Made by a program: the position numbers and the translations under genes. The notes under the pieces are model-generated. The model ran no database searches. It saw only the letters and a list, made by a program, of their open reading frames with translations, and was not told the origin of the DNA. Shown here one piece after another: positions 52,929 through 62,438 of a DNA stretch of 64,000 nt. Each line of letters begins with the position of its first letter. The first letter of the stretch is position 1. The stretch is from contig CAXXPS010000002.1 of assembly GCA_963669415.2 (NCBI GenBank), forward strand, positions 1,054,001 to 1,118,000. The letters run 5' to 3'. The stretch is from JAWKWH01 sp963669415. GTDB taxonomy: Bacteria; Pseudomonadota; Alphaproteobacteria; Rhizobiales; Rhizobiaceae.

Positions 52929-54116
52929 ATGATGACCGTCTGCTTGCCCAATAAAACACTGTTGGCCGCCTCAACCGCGTTTTCAGTTCTCTGTTTCTCT
53001 CCTGCATATGCCTTTGAGGCTGACGACGTCGCCGGCAGACTCGCAAGTAGTCTGGCAAACTCCGGTTATTCAATTTCCTGGGCATCTTCAAGCGTCAATG
53101 GCGATGCCATTGTTCTGGAAGGCGTGAAGGCCGGGCTGGCCGGTGCAGACGGCGAAGTGGAGGTAGGCGCTGTTGTCCTTAACGGCGTTGCCGAGGCGGA
53201 TGACGGTACATACACGGTTGAGTTGGTGTCATTGCCCGACTATTCGCTCGAAGAAGACGGCATCAAGGTCGCAATGAGCGGTGCATCGCTTTCAGGTCTC
53301 GTCTTGCCGCCGGAAGGGGCTGAAAAATCAATGCGGTCGATCGTGCCATATTCCGGTTTTGCCTTGGCCAGTGTTAATGTGACCGGACCGGATGGAGAAA
53401 TCTTCGACATGGCTAATCTCAATGCCGTGATGAATATTCCGGAAGAAGGCGGACAGGCAGATTTCACAACGACAATTCAGGGATTCACGATCAACTCTGC
53501 CTCATTCCCCGAGGCGGAAGCGCGTGCCGTATTTGCGGCCCTAGGCTACAGCGTCCTTGAGGGGTCGATGGATTCCCACGGCACCTGGAACACCGATGAC
53601 GGCCAAATGGCCATCAACAAGATGGCACTTGACGTCAAGGATGTCGGCACGCTGGATTTCAACCTCGACATTGGCGGCTATACACTAGAATTCCTGGAAT
53701 CCATGCAGACCATGCAGAAGAAGATGATGGAGGAGGGCGAGAACGAAAATACCGGTCTGGCCATGCTCGGTCTGATGCAGCAGATCACCTTTCATTCCGC
53801 CAAGATACGGTTCGACGACAAATCCCTGACGGGCAAAGTACTCCAGTTCGTCGCTGACCAGCAGGGTATGAATCCGACGGATATCGCCAATCAGGCCAAG
53901 GCGATCCTTCCGTTTGCCATGGCGCAGTTGAACAATCCGGATTTCACTGCACAGGTAACCGCTGCCGTTTCAGCCTATCTCGACAATCCGCAGAGCATCG
54001 AGGTCAGCGCAGATCCGGGCGCACCGCTGCCGATTGCCATGCTTATTGCCGGCGGCATGAGCGCACCGGAACAATTGCCAAACCAGCTGGGCGTGAAAGT
54101 TACCGCTAACGAGTAG
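52929..54116 (+). CDS. periplasmic protein of unknown function
   Basis: A 395-residue protein with a Sec signal (TLLAASTAFSVLCFSPAYA) and an acidic mature part of repeating beta-strand segments (VNGDAIVLEGVKAGL, MANLNAVMNIPEEGG). Near the C-terminus it is Met- and Gln-rich and helical. I know the type as a hypothetical family in Rhizobiales resembling DUF945-like beta-rich proteins, but I cannot assign it. It has its own gap of 139 bases to the divergent esterase. Confidence 0.7.
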   Translation: MMTVCLPNKTLLAASTAFSVLCFSPAYAFEADDVAGRLASSLANSGYSISWASSSVNGDAIVLEGVKAGLAGADGEVEVGAVVLNGVAEADDGTYTVELVSLPDYSLEEDGIKVAMSGASLSGLVLPPEGAEKSMRSIVPYSGFALASVNVTGPDGEIFDMANLNAVMNIPEEGGQADFTTTIQGFTINSASFPEAEARAVFAALGYSVLEGSMDSHGTWNTDDGQMAINKMALDVKDVGTLDFNLDIGGYTLEFLESMQTMQKKMMEEGENENTGLAMLGLMQQITFHSAKIRFDDKSLTGKVLQFVADQQGMNPTDIANQAKAILPFAMAQLNNPDFTAQVTAAVSAYLDNPQSIEVSADPGAPLPIAMLIAGGMSAPEQLPNQLGVKVTANE

Positions 54117-54157
54117 CCGACTTGGGCTGTATCGACATTCATGTTTCGGGCTGCCGG

Positions 54158-54823
54158 TTAACCGGTGGCCCGTTTTCGTTTCCAATGGTCGATGCAAACA
54201 TCAATGACGATGCAGGCACCGCGCACCAGATCCGCGAGCGGCAGGCGAACACCATCTCCGCTAATGCCGCCATCGTCGACCGGCAATTGCGGGACATGGA
54301 TGAAACCGGACATGCTCGGACTGAACGCGCCACACCGGCCTGACCGGGACAGGTAGAAGACAGCATTGCACAGATAATCGCCGGCCTGATCGTCAAGCAT
54401 TGCCGGCAGGCCGTTTCCGGTCAGCGCTTCCACGATCCCGGTTCGAGGCAGCGTACTTTCGAAGTCCGCGGGACCGCTTCCTGCAATAGTGCCCCCGGAA
54501 TAGTTTCCAGCGTTGTCCGGCCGGTCCGTGGCAACCACATTCCTGGCAAACTTCTCAAGGCGAAAGCCCTGTGCTTCTGCAGCCAGTCCGAAATGAAGGG
54601 CGATGTCGGGCACAAACTCTTCAGCGATCGCGGCCAGCCGGTCGCCGATTGTCGAATAGTCCACATCCAGCACTTCTGTCCTGAACGTGCACTTCGCGCC
54701 GATATCACCCGATTGCCGCCGCAGTTCGCGCACTAATGCTTCTGTCGGGTTGACCGGCGCACCTGGAAAGACAGAGAACCCGGTCAGCAGAAGTTTCGGT
54801 CTTGTCTCAGACACGAGCGACAT
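54158..54823 (-). CDS. pcp: pyroglutamyl-peptidase I family protein (C15)
   Basis: A 221-residue cysteine peptidase of family C15. Candidate triad residues are Glu90 in FRLEKFARN, Cys152 in GDYLCNAVFY and His176 in GFIHVPQL. The N-terminal TGFSVFPGAPVNPTEA is the substrate-pocket motif. It removes N-terminal pyroglutamate from peptides. It follows aspS by 16 bases on the same strand and may be co-transcribed. Confidence 0.88.
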   Translation of the reverse strand: MSLVSETRPKLLLTGFSVFPGAPVNPTEALVRELRRQSGDIGAKCTFRTEVLDVDYSTIGDRLAAIAEEFVPDIALHFGLAAEAQGFRLEKFARNVVATDRPDNAGNYSGGTIAGSGPADFESTLPRTGIVEALTGNGLPAMLDDQAGDYLCNAVFYLSRSGRCGAFSPSMSGFIHVPQLPVDDGGISGDGVRLPLADLVRGACIVIDVCIDHWKRKRATG

Positions 54824-54839
54824 TGCTACTCTGTATCGC

Positions 54840-56636
54840 TTACTCTGCGCTCTTTTTAGGGTCAGGCATTACCCTCAAACCCAGATCGCGCAACTGCGCA
54901 GCCGACACTCCGGAGGGTGCGCCCATCTGTAAGTCCTGTGCCTGCTGGTTCATCGGGAACATGGTTACTTCACGCAGGTTCTTTGCGCCGACCAGCAACA
55001 TGATGATGCGGTCGATGCCAGCGGCCATACCGCCATGGGGCGGCGCGCCATATTGGAACGCACGATAAAGACCACCGAATTGCTCTTCGACGACCTCACG
55101 GTTCATGCCGGCAATCTCGAAAGCCTTGACCATCGTTTCGGGCAGATGGTTGCGGATACCGCCGGAGGCGATCTCGAAACCATTGCACACCAGATCGTAT
55201 TGCCAGGCCTTGATCGATAGCGGGTCGTCATTGCTGAGTGCCTCGATGCCGCCCTGCGGCATTGAGAACGGATTGTGCGAAAACTCGACCTTCTTGTTGT
55301 CCTCGTCCCATTCGTAGAACGGAAAATCCACGATCCATGCCAGTTCGAAACGATCGCGGGCGACAAGATCGAGTTCCTCGCCCGCCCGGGCGCGGGCATC
55401 CCCGGCAAATCCGGCGAATTTCTTCGGATCGCCGGCGGCAAAGAAACAGGCGTCGCCAGCTTCAAGACCGAGTTGGGTGCGGATCGCTTCGGTCCGTTCC
55501 GGGCCGATGTTTTTGGCGATGGGTCCGGCGCCTTCAACAGAATCGCCTTCCTCGCGCCAGAAAATGTAGCCCAGTCCGGGTTGCCCCTCGCCTTGAGCCC
55601 AGGAATTCATGCGGTCACAAAAGGCGCGGGAACCACCGGTCTTGGCCGGAATGGCCCAAACTTCGGCATTGTCGTCATTGGCGAGAATATTGGCGAAGAC
55701 CTTGAAACCGGATCCGCGAAAATGGTCGGAAACATTTTCCATGACGATCGGATTGCGCAGATCGGGCTTGTCGGTGCCATATTTGCGCATTGCTTCGTCG
55801 AACGGAATGCGGTGGAATGTTTTGGTGACCGCCTTGCCGCCGGCAAACGTCTCGAACACGCCGCGCAACACCGGCTCCATGGCGCCAAAAACGTCATCCT
55901 GTTCGACAAAGCTCATTTCGACATCAAGCTGGTAAAACTCGCCCGGAAGACGGTCGGCACGAGGGTCTTCGTCGCGGAAACAGGGCGCGATCTGGAAATA
56001 GCGGTCAAAACCGCTCATCATGATTAGCTGCTTGTACTGCTGTGGCGCCTGTGGAAGCGCATAAAACTCCCCTTGATGAATACGGCTCGGCACCAGGAAA
56101 TCGCGTGCGCCTTCCGGGCTCGAAGCGGTGAGGATCGGTGTCGAATACTCCGCAAAACCGGCGTCATTCATGCGTGCCCGCATGTCAGCGATGATCTTGG
56201 TTCGCATGACAATGTTGTCGTGGAGCGTCTCTCTGCGCAGGTCGAGAAAGCGGTATTTCAACCGGATATCTTCCGGATAATCCGGTTCACCGAATACCGG
56301 CAGTGGGAGCTCCTTGGCCGCCGACAGGACTTCCATGTCGCGGGCAAAAACCTCGACTTCGCCGGTGGGCAGATTTGCATTGACTGTTTCCTCGGTGCGG
56401 GCCTTGACCTCTCCGTCAACACAAATCACCCACTCGCCGCGCACACTCTCGGCGGTTTTGAAGCAGGGCGAATCTGGATCGGCAACAATCTGCGTGACAC
56501 CGTAGTGATCGCGCAGATCAATGAACAGGAGACCGCCATGGTCGCGGACACGGTGAACCCAACCGGACAGACGGACATTTTCGCCGACATCGGATTTTCT
56601 CAGTTGAACGCAGGTATGGCTGCGATAGCGATGCAT
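54840..56636 (-). CDS. aspS: aspartate--tRNA ligase
   Basis: A class II synthetase of 598-600 residues (start ATG 56636 or 56642). An N-terminal OB-fold anticodon domain (1-110) is followed by the catalytic core with motif 2 CFRDEDPRADRLPGEF. A bacterial GAD insertion lies near 290-420. Motif 3 is MAAGIDRIIMLLVG near the end. Length and insertion are normal for bacterial AspRS. Whether it also charges tRNA(Asn) cannot be told from this window. Confidence 0.95.
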   Translation of the reverse strand: MHRYRSHTCVQLRKSDVGENVRLSGWVHRVRDHGGLLFIDLRDHYGVTQIVADPDSPCFKTAESVRGEWVICVDGEVKARTEETVNANLPTGEVEVFARDMEVLSAAKELPLPVFGEPDYPEDIRLKYRFLDLRRETLHDNIVMRTKIIADMRARMNDAGFAEYSTPILTASSPEGARDFLVPSRIHQGEFYALPQAPQQYKQLIMMSGFDRYFQIAPCFRDEDPRADRLPGEFYQLDVEMSFVEQDDVFGAMEPVLRGVFETFAGGKAVTKTFHRIPFDEAMRKYGTDKPDLRNPIVMENVSDHFRGSGFKVFANILANDDNAEVWAIPAKTGGSRAFCDRMNSWAQGEGQPGLGYIFWREEGDSVEGAGPIAKNIGPERTEAIRTQLGLEAGDACFFAAGDPKKFAGFAGDARARAGEELDLVARDRFELAWIVDFPFYEWDEDNKKVEFSHNPFSMPQGGIEALSNDDPLSIKAWQYDLVCNGFEIASGGIRNHLPETMVKAFEIAGMNREVVEEQFGGLYRAFQYGAPPHGGMAAGIDRIIMLLVGAKNLREVTMFPMNQQAQDLQMGAPSGVSAAQLRDLGLRVMPDPKKSAE

Positions 56637-56882
56637 GGTCATGACATTCCGCTAGAAATTTTTGCGAGGAAAGCGCGGGCAAATCACCCGCGATGAAATT
56701 CGCGCGGAAAAGCGCATGAGAGCGCCGATTTGTCAAGGATTCCGCTTCACCTTGTCGGCCTTCGGCCAATGTGCCGCATGACAAAAACTTAATGCAGATT
56801 ACCAAAGCTTAACTGGCATCTGGTGCAGCGTGATCATATTTTCGTGATCAGCAAGGGACCTGATTTATCCGGGAGATAGTCT

Positions 56883-57638
56883 ATGAAAATCAATGCCTTG
56901 ATGGCATGCGGAATTGCGGTACCCATCTTCACGGCGACGGGATTTACTGCCGGGAATGCTGACATAAGCACCAGGGGCGACCGCATCTGTATCACTTCGA
57001 ATGGCCTTCCCGGACATGCGACGGGCAAATTCCCAAATTCGGGAAATCCGCATACGATCAGGTCACAGCGGGCAAAATACTGTGTTGATGCGACCCCCAA
57101 AAAAGGATCGCGGGCACGCACCCACCGCGGCACCGTCGGAGTTGGCTTGAATGGCGTGGCGATCCGCCCCGGCACTGCCGACTATTGGGATCCGCGCTCA
57201 CCGCGGGGTTTCAGCCGAGACCGTTCATCGGGGTGGAATCTCGAAGGCATTGGCGCGAGGAAGCTGCTCGGAATGGACAATAACAACGCCCATGTCGATG
57301 AACGCGGGCTCTACCATTATCACGGCGTTCCAAAGGGCCTTCTGGGGCAAACCAATGGCAGCCATATCGGCTATGCGGCAGATGGCTTTGAAATTCACTA
57401 TATCGGCGCCAGAGCCAAGTCAGGCTACAGGTTGAAGAAGGGTACACGGCCCAGCGGACCGGGCGGAAAGTATAACGGCACCTACGTTCAGGACTGGGAG
57501 TATATCGGCGGCGCGGGCAAGCTTGATCAATGCAACGGTGGTATGCTGAATGGCAAATTCGTCTATTTCGCTACGCATTCCTATCCGTTTTTTCCAAGAT
57601 GTTTCTGGGGAAAGCCGAGCCGGGATTTCCGAAGATGA
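56883..57638 (+). CDS. YHYH domain protein, exported
   Basis: A 251-residue protein with a Sec signal (NALMACGIAVPIFTATGF) and the defining motif GLYHYHGVP near 140-148. Gly/Arg-rich loops and several cysteines surround it. The family occurs in marine and soil bacteria and may bind metal through the histidines; its function is unknown. It is a single-gene unit with a 240-bp upstream gap and a strong terminator after it. The tandem CGTGATCA sites at 56829-56836 and 56843-56850 lie in its promoter region. Confidence 0.83.
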   Translation: MKINALMACGIAVPIFTATGFTAGNADISTRGDRICITSNGLPGHATGKFPNSGNPHTIRSQRAKYCVDATPKKGSRARTHRGTVGVGLNGVAIRPGTADYWDPRSPRGFSRDRSSGWNLEGIGARKLLGMDNNNAHVDERGLYHYHGVPKGLLGQTNGSHIGYAADGFEIHYIGARAKSGYRLKKGTRPSGPGGKYNGTYVQDWEYIGGAGKLDQCNGGMLNGKFVYFATHSYPFFPRCFWGKPSRDFRR

Positions 57639-57704
57639 TTTGCAGATATCCCGCAGCTCTCCGGGTTGGGTGACCTGTAAATTTTGAGCGAATAAGGCGG
57701 GACA

Positions 57705-57744
57705 TTCGGCGGGCACGACTTCGGTGGTGTCCGCCGAAATTTTT
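57705..57744 (+). terminator. rho-independent terminator after the YHYH gene
   Basis: TTCGGCGGGCAC (57705-57716) pairs with GTGTCCGCCGAA (57727-57738) over 12 positions with one G-T pair around a 10-base loop. ATTTTTA follows. It is a good terminator on the plus strand, isolating the YHYH gene from the convergent PilZ gene. Confidence 0.85.
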
Positions 57745-57771
57745 ACTGCGGATACCGGTCGACCGGCCTGA

Positions 57772-58044
57772 TCAGCCGCTTTCGATGATTACGCCGACAT
57801 GTTCCTTGTTGGTCCAGACGGTACGAACCTTGACCGGATCGGGAAGCACCTCTGAAGAAACTTCGAATTCGGCCGGCAGCCAGGCACCGTTCGGAATTGT
57901 CAACCGAAGACCGGTCAGCGTCATGTTCTTGATGATTGCTTTGCACAGAAACACTCCGCCGAGATTGATGTCGGCGGCGAAATTGCATGTCGTTCGCTGC
58001 ACGGCGCGGCGGCTGTCGTTTCTGGATTGCGGCTGGGTTACCAT
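57772..58044 (-). CDS. PilZ domain protein
   Basis: A 90-residue protein consisting almost only of a PilZ-like barrel: the basic start NDSRRAVQRT, the core NMTLTGLRL (D/N-x-S-x-x-G type, with Thr), and the end VRTVWTNKEHVGV. PilZ domains bind c-di-GMP through an Arg-rich box. Here the box is RRAVQR, which departs from the RxxxR consensus, so binding is uncertain. It is alone and short. Confidence 0.68.
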   Translation of the reverse strand: MVTQPQSRNDSRRAVQRTTCNFAADINLGGVFLCKAIIKNMTLTGLRLTIPNGAWLPAEFEVSSEVLPDPVKVRTVWTNKEHVGVIIESG

Positions 58045-58176
58045 TTTTACCCCTTGTATCCACCTGCGGGCGTGATCTGGCAGGCAGATGTCCGGTCAAT
58101 AAAACCGCGGACAGACTGTCAGTACATGCTTAATGGCCGGTAAATCCTTCAGTCCTGAGCAACTGATGTGAACTGC

Positions 58177-58677
58177 TCAGTTCGAACTTGCCGCCTGCTT
58201 CGCAAGCGCGGCAAACAAGGCATCAAGCTCGATTGCCAACGCTTTCAATTCATCGCCGCCCTCATCGAGATAAGGCGCGAATACGTGACTTGGGGTTTTG
58301 TATGACAATGTGGCGGATCCATCCCCGTTTTCCGTGACATAGACCCTGATGGGCGCTTCGATGCCGGCGGCGACACTGGCTTCCAGCATTCGCACTGCGA
58401 AACGCGGATGATAGAGCCCAATCACCGAATTGCCTGGGATGTCCCGGTTCAAGACCCGCTTTGCACCCACAGTGGCTGACGCGTGGGACACTACACCTAT
58501 TTTGTGCGACTTGGCGGCAGAAAGAACGCGGTCGACGAGCGTTCCATAATCGTGATTCGTCGAGATGACTGACCAGCCCGGCCGCTCGGCAATTTGGGAA
58601 TTGGCCGGAAAGCCGAGGACCAGGAACAGGCACAATGTCGCAAGCAATTGGTTGAAAACCTGACGAATACTGGTCAT
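58177..58677 (-). CDS. DUF302 domain-containing protein, exported
   Basis: A 166-residue protein with a Sec signal (VFNQLLATLCLFLVLGFPANS) and a DUF302 domain (TLVDRVLSAAKSHKIGVVSH, then VIGLYHPRFAVRMLEASVAAGIEAP with the family's conserved core). The function of DUF302 is unknown. It is flanked by gaps of about 100 bases on both sides. Confidence 0.85.
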   Translation of the reverse strand: MTSIRQVFNQLLATLCLFLVLGFPANSQIAERPGWSVISTNHDYGTLVDRVLSAAKSHKIGVVSHASATVGAKRVLNRDIPGNSVIGLYHPRFAVRMLEASVAAGIEAPIRVYVTENGDGSATLSYKTPSHVFAPYLDEGGDELKALAIELDALFAALAKQAASSN

Positions 58678-58781
58678 CCCGGCACTCCCCTGCTGTAAAA
58701 TGCATCTGAGTTCGCACGAGTTTCGCGACTTGCTGGCTGACTGTCCAACGACATGTTTGTGAACGACAGTGTCGCTTGAAG

Positions 58782-59513
58782 TCAGCCGCGGGCAGCACCC
58801 TGCGGTGACAATACCGGAACGAAAACACGCCGTGAGGCGCGGGCGGCAACCGGACGACCCTGATAAAGGCGTTTTTGCGCTTCAACGACTACGACTCCGG
58901 CGAAAATTGGCCAAAACCGCCGCCCCAGACGTTCAAGCGTTTTGTGAAATCGAAGCAAGGATCGGCGTTTTGTCGGCGGAAAATGAAGTGCATCCGACCA
59001 TCCGCCGGGTGTGAAGTTGGTTTCGCGCAACAATTCGGTCAGCTGCGCCCTGGAAAACGGCCTGCCAGTACCGAACGGCGTATGTTCAAACCGGGCCCAC
59101 ACCCCGCGCCGGTTGGGTACAATGATAATCAGCCGCCCACCCGGAGCCAGAACGCGCCACGCCTCCATCAGAGTTTCGCGCGGATTTTCCGAGTGCTCAA
59201 GCAAATGCACCATCATCATGCGATCAATGGATGAATCAACCAGCGGCAACTCTTCCTCGAACACCAGGGCGGTCGCGGAAGGTTCGTTTGGTGGCCAAGC
59301 CACGGCACCCTGCCCGGCAGGCATGAACGCGAATACCCTTTCAGCATCGGCGCCAAAGCGCTCCAGCCAAGGCACTGCATATCCCAAGCCGACAAGCCGC
59401 TCATTGGCAAGGGTCGCCCAGACAGAAGAGATTGCCATCGCGATTGACCGCTCAGCGAGGCGTCCGAGCACCGAGCCGTAAAAATTCCGCAGGTCGACAA
59501 TGTCGGTGTACAT
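58782..59513 (-). CDS. class I SAM-dependent methyltransferase
   Basis: A 243-residue methyltransferase. The SAM-binding glycine motif is weak (LVGLGYAVPW near 30-39), followed by the acidic loop FEEELPLVDSSID and the post-motif EAWRVLAPGGRLIIIVPN. The start at ATG 59513 (MYTDIVDLRNFY) matches the family as I remember it in Rhizobiales, where it lies next to gloB. Longer frames to 59690 are rejected. The substrate is unknown. It is divergent from gloB, 115 bases apart. Confidence 0.87.
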   Translation of the reverse strand: MYTDIVDLRNFYGSVLGRLAERSIAMAISSVWATLANERLVGLGYAVPWLERFGADAERVFAFMPAGQGAVAWPPNEPSATALVFEEELPLVDSSIDRMMMVHLLEHSENPRETLMEAWRVLAPGGRLIIIVPNRRGVWARFEHTPFGTGRPFSRAQLTELLRETNFTPGGWSDALHFPPTKRRSLLRFHKTLERLGRRFWPIFAGVVVVEAQKRLYQGRPVAARASRRVFVPVLSPQGAARG

Positions 59514-59628
59514 GACAAGAAAGTAGCGGCGGCTCGTTGAGACTTCAAGAATGGTCCGTTTTGCCATCGCCCCAAGGTGACAATCCCGTCTGAGCCACCT
59601 AATTTGGACGCAACGCGAAAGGGAGATT

Positions 59629-60396
59629 ATGACTGTCCAGATTGAACAATTCATGTGCCGAAGCGACAATTTCGGTGCTCTTGTGCACAACCCAGAGAGT
59701 GGTCAGACCGCAATTATTGATGCTCCGATGGAAGCTCCCATTGTCGCGGCTATCGAGCGTACCGGCTGGAAACCGACCCATTTATTGACGACCCACCATC
59801 ACGGCGACCACGTGGAGGCCAATCAGGCGTTGAAGACCCGCTACGGGCTGACAATCATCGGACCGAAAGCCGAAGCAGCGCGGATCCCGGGTATCGACCA
59901 GACGGTTTCCGACGGCGATACAATCGAGGTTTGCGGCGAGAAGGTTCGTGTAATTGCCACGCCGGGCCATACTGCGGGTCACATCGTCTATTATTTTATC
60001 GAAAGCGGCGTCTTATTCGCCGGTGACACATTGTTTGCGTTGGGCTGCGGCAGGCTTTTTGAAGGTTCCGCCGCCGACATGCACGGTGCGCTTTCTGTCT
60101 TGCGCGAATTGCCGGATGAGACGGTTATCTATTGTGGCCATGAATATACCAAAGCCAACGCAGACTTTTCGGTCACGGTCGATCCCGACAATCGGCAACT
60201 GGCCGACAGAGCAGTAAAGATCGCCGAGTTGCGGGCCGCGGACAAGCCAACGTTGCCGACGACAATGGCCGTGGAGAAATCGACCAATCCGTTCCTGCGC
60301 TGGGATGATTCCTCGATACGCGCCCATCTCGGCATGGAAGCGGCTTCAGACGTTGACGTATTTGCGGAGATCAGAAAGCGCAAGGACCGGTTCTGA
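59629..60396 (+). CDS. gloB: hydroxyacylglutathione hydrolase (glyoxalase II)
   Basis: A 255-residue metallo-beta-lactamase-fold enzyme. The metal motif THHHGDH is at 55-61, then GHTAGH and FAGDTLFALGCGRLFEG, and the C-terminal glutathione-binding region has CGHEYTKANADF and NPFLR. It hydrolyses S-D-lactoylglutathione. It has a single base gap to the following cupin gene. Confidence 0.94.
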   Translation: MTVQIEQFMCRSDNFGALVHNPESGQTAIIDAPMEAPIVAAIERTGWKPTHLLTTHHHGDHVEANQALKTRYGLTIIGPKAEAARIPGIDQTVSDGDTIEVCGEKVRVIATPGHTAGHIVYYFIESGVLFAGDTLFALGCGRLFEGSAADMHGALSVLRELPDETVIYCGHEYTKANADFSVTVDPDNRQLADRAVKIAELRAADKPTLPTTMAVEKSTNPFLRWDDSSIRAHLGMEAASDVDVFAEIRKRKDRF

Positions 60397-60397
60397 G

Positions 60398-60808
60398 ATG
60401 GGAGTATCGCAGGCGGACCGGATTATCGAAACGCTTGGCCTGAAACCGCATCCCGAAGGTGGATGGTTTGCAGAAACATTTCGCGACCGTGAAGGTGGTT
60501 CACGCGGGTATTCCACCGCAATCTATTTCCTGTTGAAAAAAGGCGAGGAGTCCGCCTGGCACCGGGTACGCGACGCAGCAGAAGTCTGGCATCACTACGC
60601 CGGTGCGGCGTTGCAATTGCAGATTTCACCGGACCTCGACAAAATCGATACCCTGACATTGGGTACTGATATCGATGCGGGAGAACGGCCCCAACATGTG
60701 GTGCCGGCCAATGTCTGGCAGCGGGCCAAAAGCCTTGGCGACTGGACGTTGGTTGGTTGCACGGTGGCGCCGGGATTTGATTTCGCTGCTTTCGAGATGG
60801 TGACTTGA
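60398..60808 (+). CDS. cupin domain protein, DUF985 family
   Basis: A 136-residue protein beginning ADRIIETLGLKPHPEGGWFAETFRD, the hallmark of DUF985 cupins. It has AIYFLLKKGEESAWHRVRDAAEVWHHYAG for the metal-site histidines. ATG 60398 follows the gloB stop directly, so translation is coupled. The function is unknown; the link with gloB suggests an aldehyde- or sugar-related role by association only. Confidence 0.85.
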   Translation: MGVSQADRIIETLGLKPHPEGGWFAETFRDREGGSRGYSTAIYFLLKKGEESAWHRVRDAAEVWHHYAGAALQLQISPDLDKIDTLTLGTDIDAGERPQHVVPANVWQRAKSLGDWTLVGCTVAPGFDFAAFEMVT

Positions 60809-60812
60809 AGCC

Positions 60813-61478
60813 CTATAACAAAAACCCGAGTGCGATTGCTGCCTGGCCGGCATAATAGAGCGTCCATACAGCGTACGGTGTCCAGCGCCGGTGCGGCGAA
60901 CGCTCGGCGAGCAGAAATTTTTCGGTAGCAAGAATCGTGTCTGAGGCCATGAACATGGCGGCGCCTGCAATGACCAGCGGCTGTTCGAGTGTTAGCGCGG
61001 CCAGCCCCATCAGCACGATTGCGCCAATATACGAGCTAACAGGAATCCTCAGATCGGAACCAACGGCGGGAAGCAGCAAATACAACATGGCCGCTGCCAA
61101 TTCCAGAATAAGGCCAACACCAACGATGCGCCAGATATCCACAGCGACAATCTCGACGCCCAATCCTGCGGTCCAGAACAACCAGACATAGGCCAGATGC
61201 GCTGCTAGGAAACTTGCCAATCCGCCGAGGAAGGCCTTTTCGCTGTCGTTGGCCAAAAATGCATCGCCCAGCGAACCCAGTGCGAGGGCGATTACGAGCA
61301 GCGCCGGACCGCCTTCGATGGCTGCCAACAATGCGAGCAAGGCAGTCGAAAGCGCCTTTACGACCGTTCGCCGCGATGAACGCGGCTGACTGACAGCGAG
61401 CAAATACACAAATGCAGCGATGATTGAGAACAGCAGTGTGCCGTTTGCAGTCGCTGCCAACCCCCCTGGAAACGGCAT
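60813..61478 (-). CDS. lysoplasmalogenase (YhhN/TMEM86 family)
   Basis: A 221-residue membrane protein with eight helices. The conserved regions are FLLAERSPHRRW near the end, DAFLANDSEKAFLGGLASFLAAHLAYVWLF in the middle and MFMASDTILA. The family cleaves lysoplasmalogens or has related envelope roles. It lies six bases after the DMT gene and is probably co-transcribed with it. It is convergent with the DUF985 gene, four bases apart. Confidence 0.87.
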   Translation of the reverse strand: MPFPGGLAATANGTLLFSIIAAFVYLLAVSQPRSSRRTVVKALSTALLALLAAIEGGPALLVIALALGSLGDAFLANDSEKAFLGGLASFLAAHLAYVWLFWTAGLGVEIVAVDIWRIVGVGLILELAAAMLYLLLPAVGSDLRIPVSSYIGAIVLMGLAALTLEQPLVIAGAAMFMASDTILATEKFLLAERSPHRRWTPYAVWTLYYAGQAAIALGFLL

Positions 61479-61484
61479 CAGAAA

Positions 61485-62366
61485 CTACTCCGGAGTTGAA
61501 GGCTTGCGGCGGCCGAACAGCATCGATTTAGCGGCCAGAACAGCGCCACCGGTGATCAAGAGACAGGCAATAGCCAACGACATTGTAGGTTCGGCCCTTC
61601 CGGCGATGACGAGAACGATGGTCGACAATAGCGGTGCGCCGTAACTCGCCGCGCCCAGAACCTGGATATTGCCGCGTTTGACCCCATAGTCCCATGCATA
61701 GAAGGCTGCACCCACGGGCATCAATCCGAGCCCGGCAACCGCCAGCCACTGGGATGTGCCGGTCGGCCAGATGGTCTGCTCCAGCGCCAGATGACAGAGC
61801 AGCGACAGGATGGCCGTCGCCAGGCAAAACCAGGCGACAATGTGGGTCGGGACGGCACTGAACCGCCGCGACAGGAGTGAATAGGACGACCAGACCAGCG
61901 CGCATATTCCCGCTGCGGCATAGCCATAGCCGTACCGGGGATCAAACCCAAATCCTTCACCGCCCGTAACGATGAGTGTGCAGCCCACCAAGCCCAACAC
62001 GGCGCCGGCAATGTGATGCCAGCCAAGCCGCTCACCCGGCATCAGCGCCGAGCCAAGCACAATCAACAAAGGCCACAGATAGGCGATCAGGCTTGCCTCG
62101 GCGGCGGGCGCATTACGCAGCGCGGTAAAATAGAAGAAGTGGTATCCGAACAGACCGGCAATGCCGGTTACCCACGCTCCCACCGGAACCCGCACACCGG
62201 CCGGTACGGGAACGAAGCCCCTGACGGCGAACCCTGCAGCCGCGCCGATCGAAAAGGTAAGTGCGGCAAGTTGAAAGGGCGGCACCTGGCCGGAAGCGTC
62301 GGTAAAGAGCGCCAGCAGCGCCCACATCGCAACTGCTGAAAATCCAATGAACGTTGCCCGCGCCAT
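61485..62366 (-). CDS. DMT family transporter, YddG-like
   Basis: A 293-residue transporter with ten helices and two EamA repeats (FIGFSAVAMWALLALFTDASG, then VAGLGLMPVGAAFYAWDYGVKRGNIQVLG). The sequence after the start and the AWDYGVKRG loop suggest the aromatic-amino-acid exporter YddG branch, a weak call. ATG 62366 is chosen over a frame to 62390. It heads the unit with the lysoplasmalogenase gene. Confidence 0.86.
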   Translation of the reverse strand: MARATFIGFSAVAMWALLALFTDASGQVPPFQLAALTFSIGAAAGFAVRGFVPVPAGVRVPVGAWVTGIAGLFGYHFFYFTALRNAPAAEASLIAYLWPLLIVLGSALMPGERLGWHHIAGAVLGLVGCTLIVTGGEGFGFDPRYGYGYAAAGICALVWSSYSLLSRRFSAVPTHIVAWFCLATAILSLLCHLALEQTIWPTGTSQWLAVAGLGLMPVGAAFYAWDYGVKRGNIQVLGAASYGAPLLSTIVLVIAGRAEPTMSLAIACLLITGGAVLAAKSMLFGRRKPSTPE

Positions 62367-62438
62367 GGTTGGTCCGATACAAAGGCGCACACCGGCGCGT
62401 TGAAACCGGACCTTATTGCATCGGAAGCTCTGTGCCGG

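Noticed and set aside
55275..56027. 250-codon open frame on the plus strand inside aspS
   Set aside because: It lies wholly antisense to a conserved synthetase and shows no family features.
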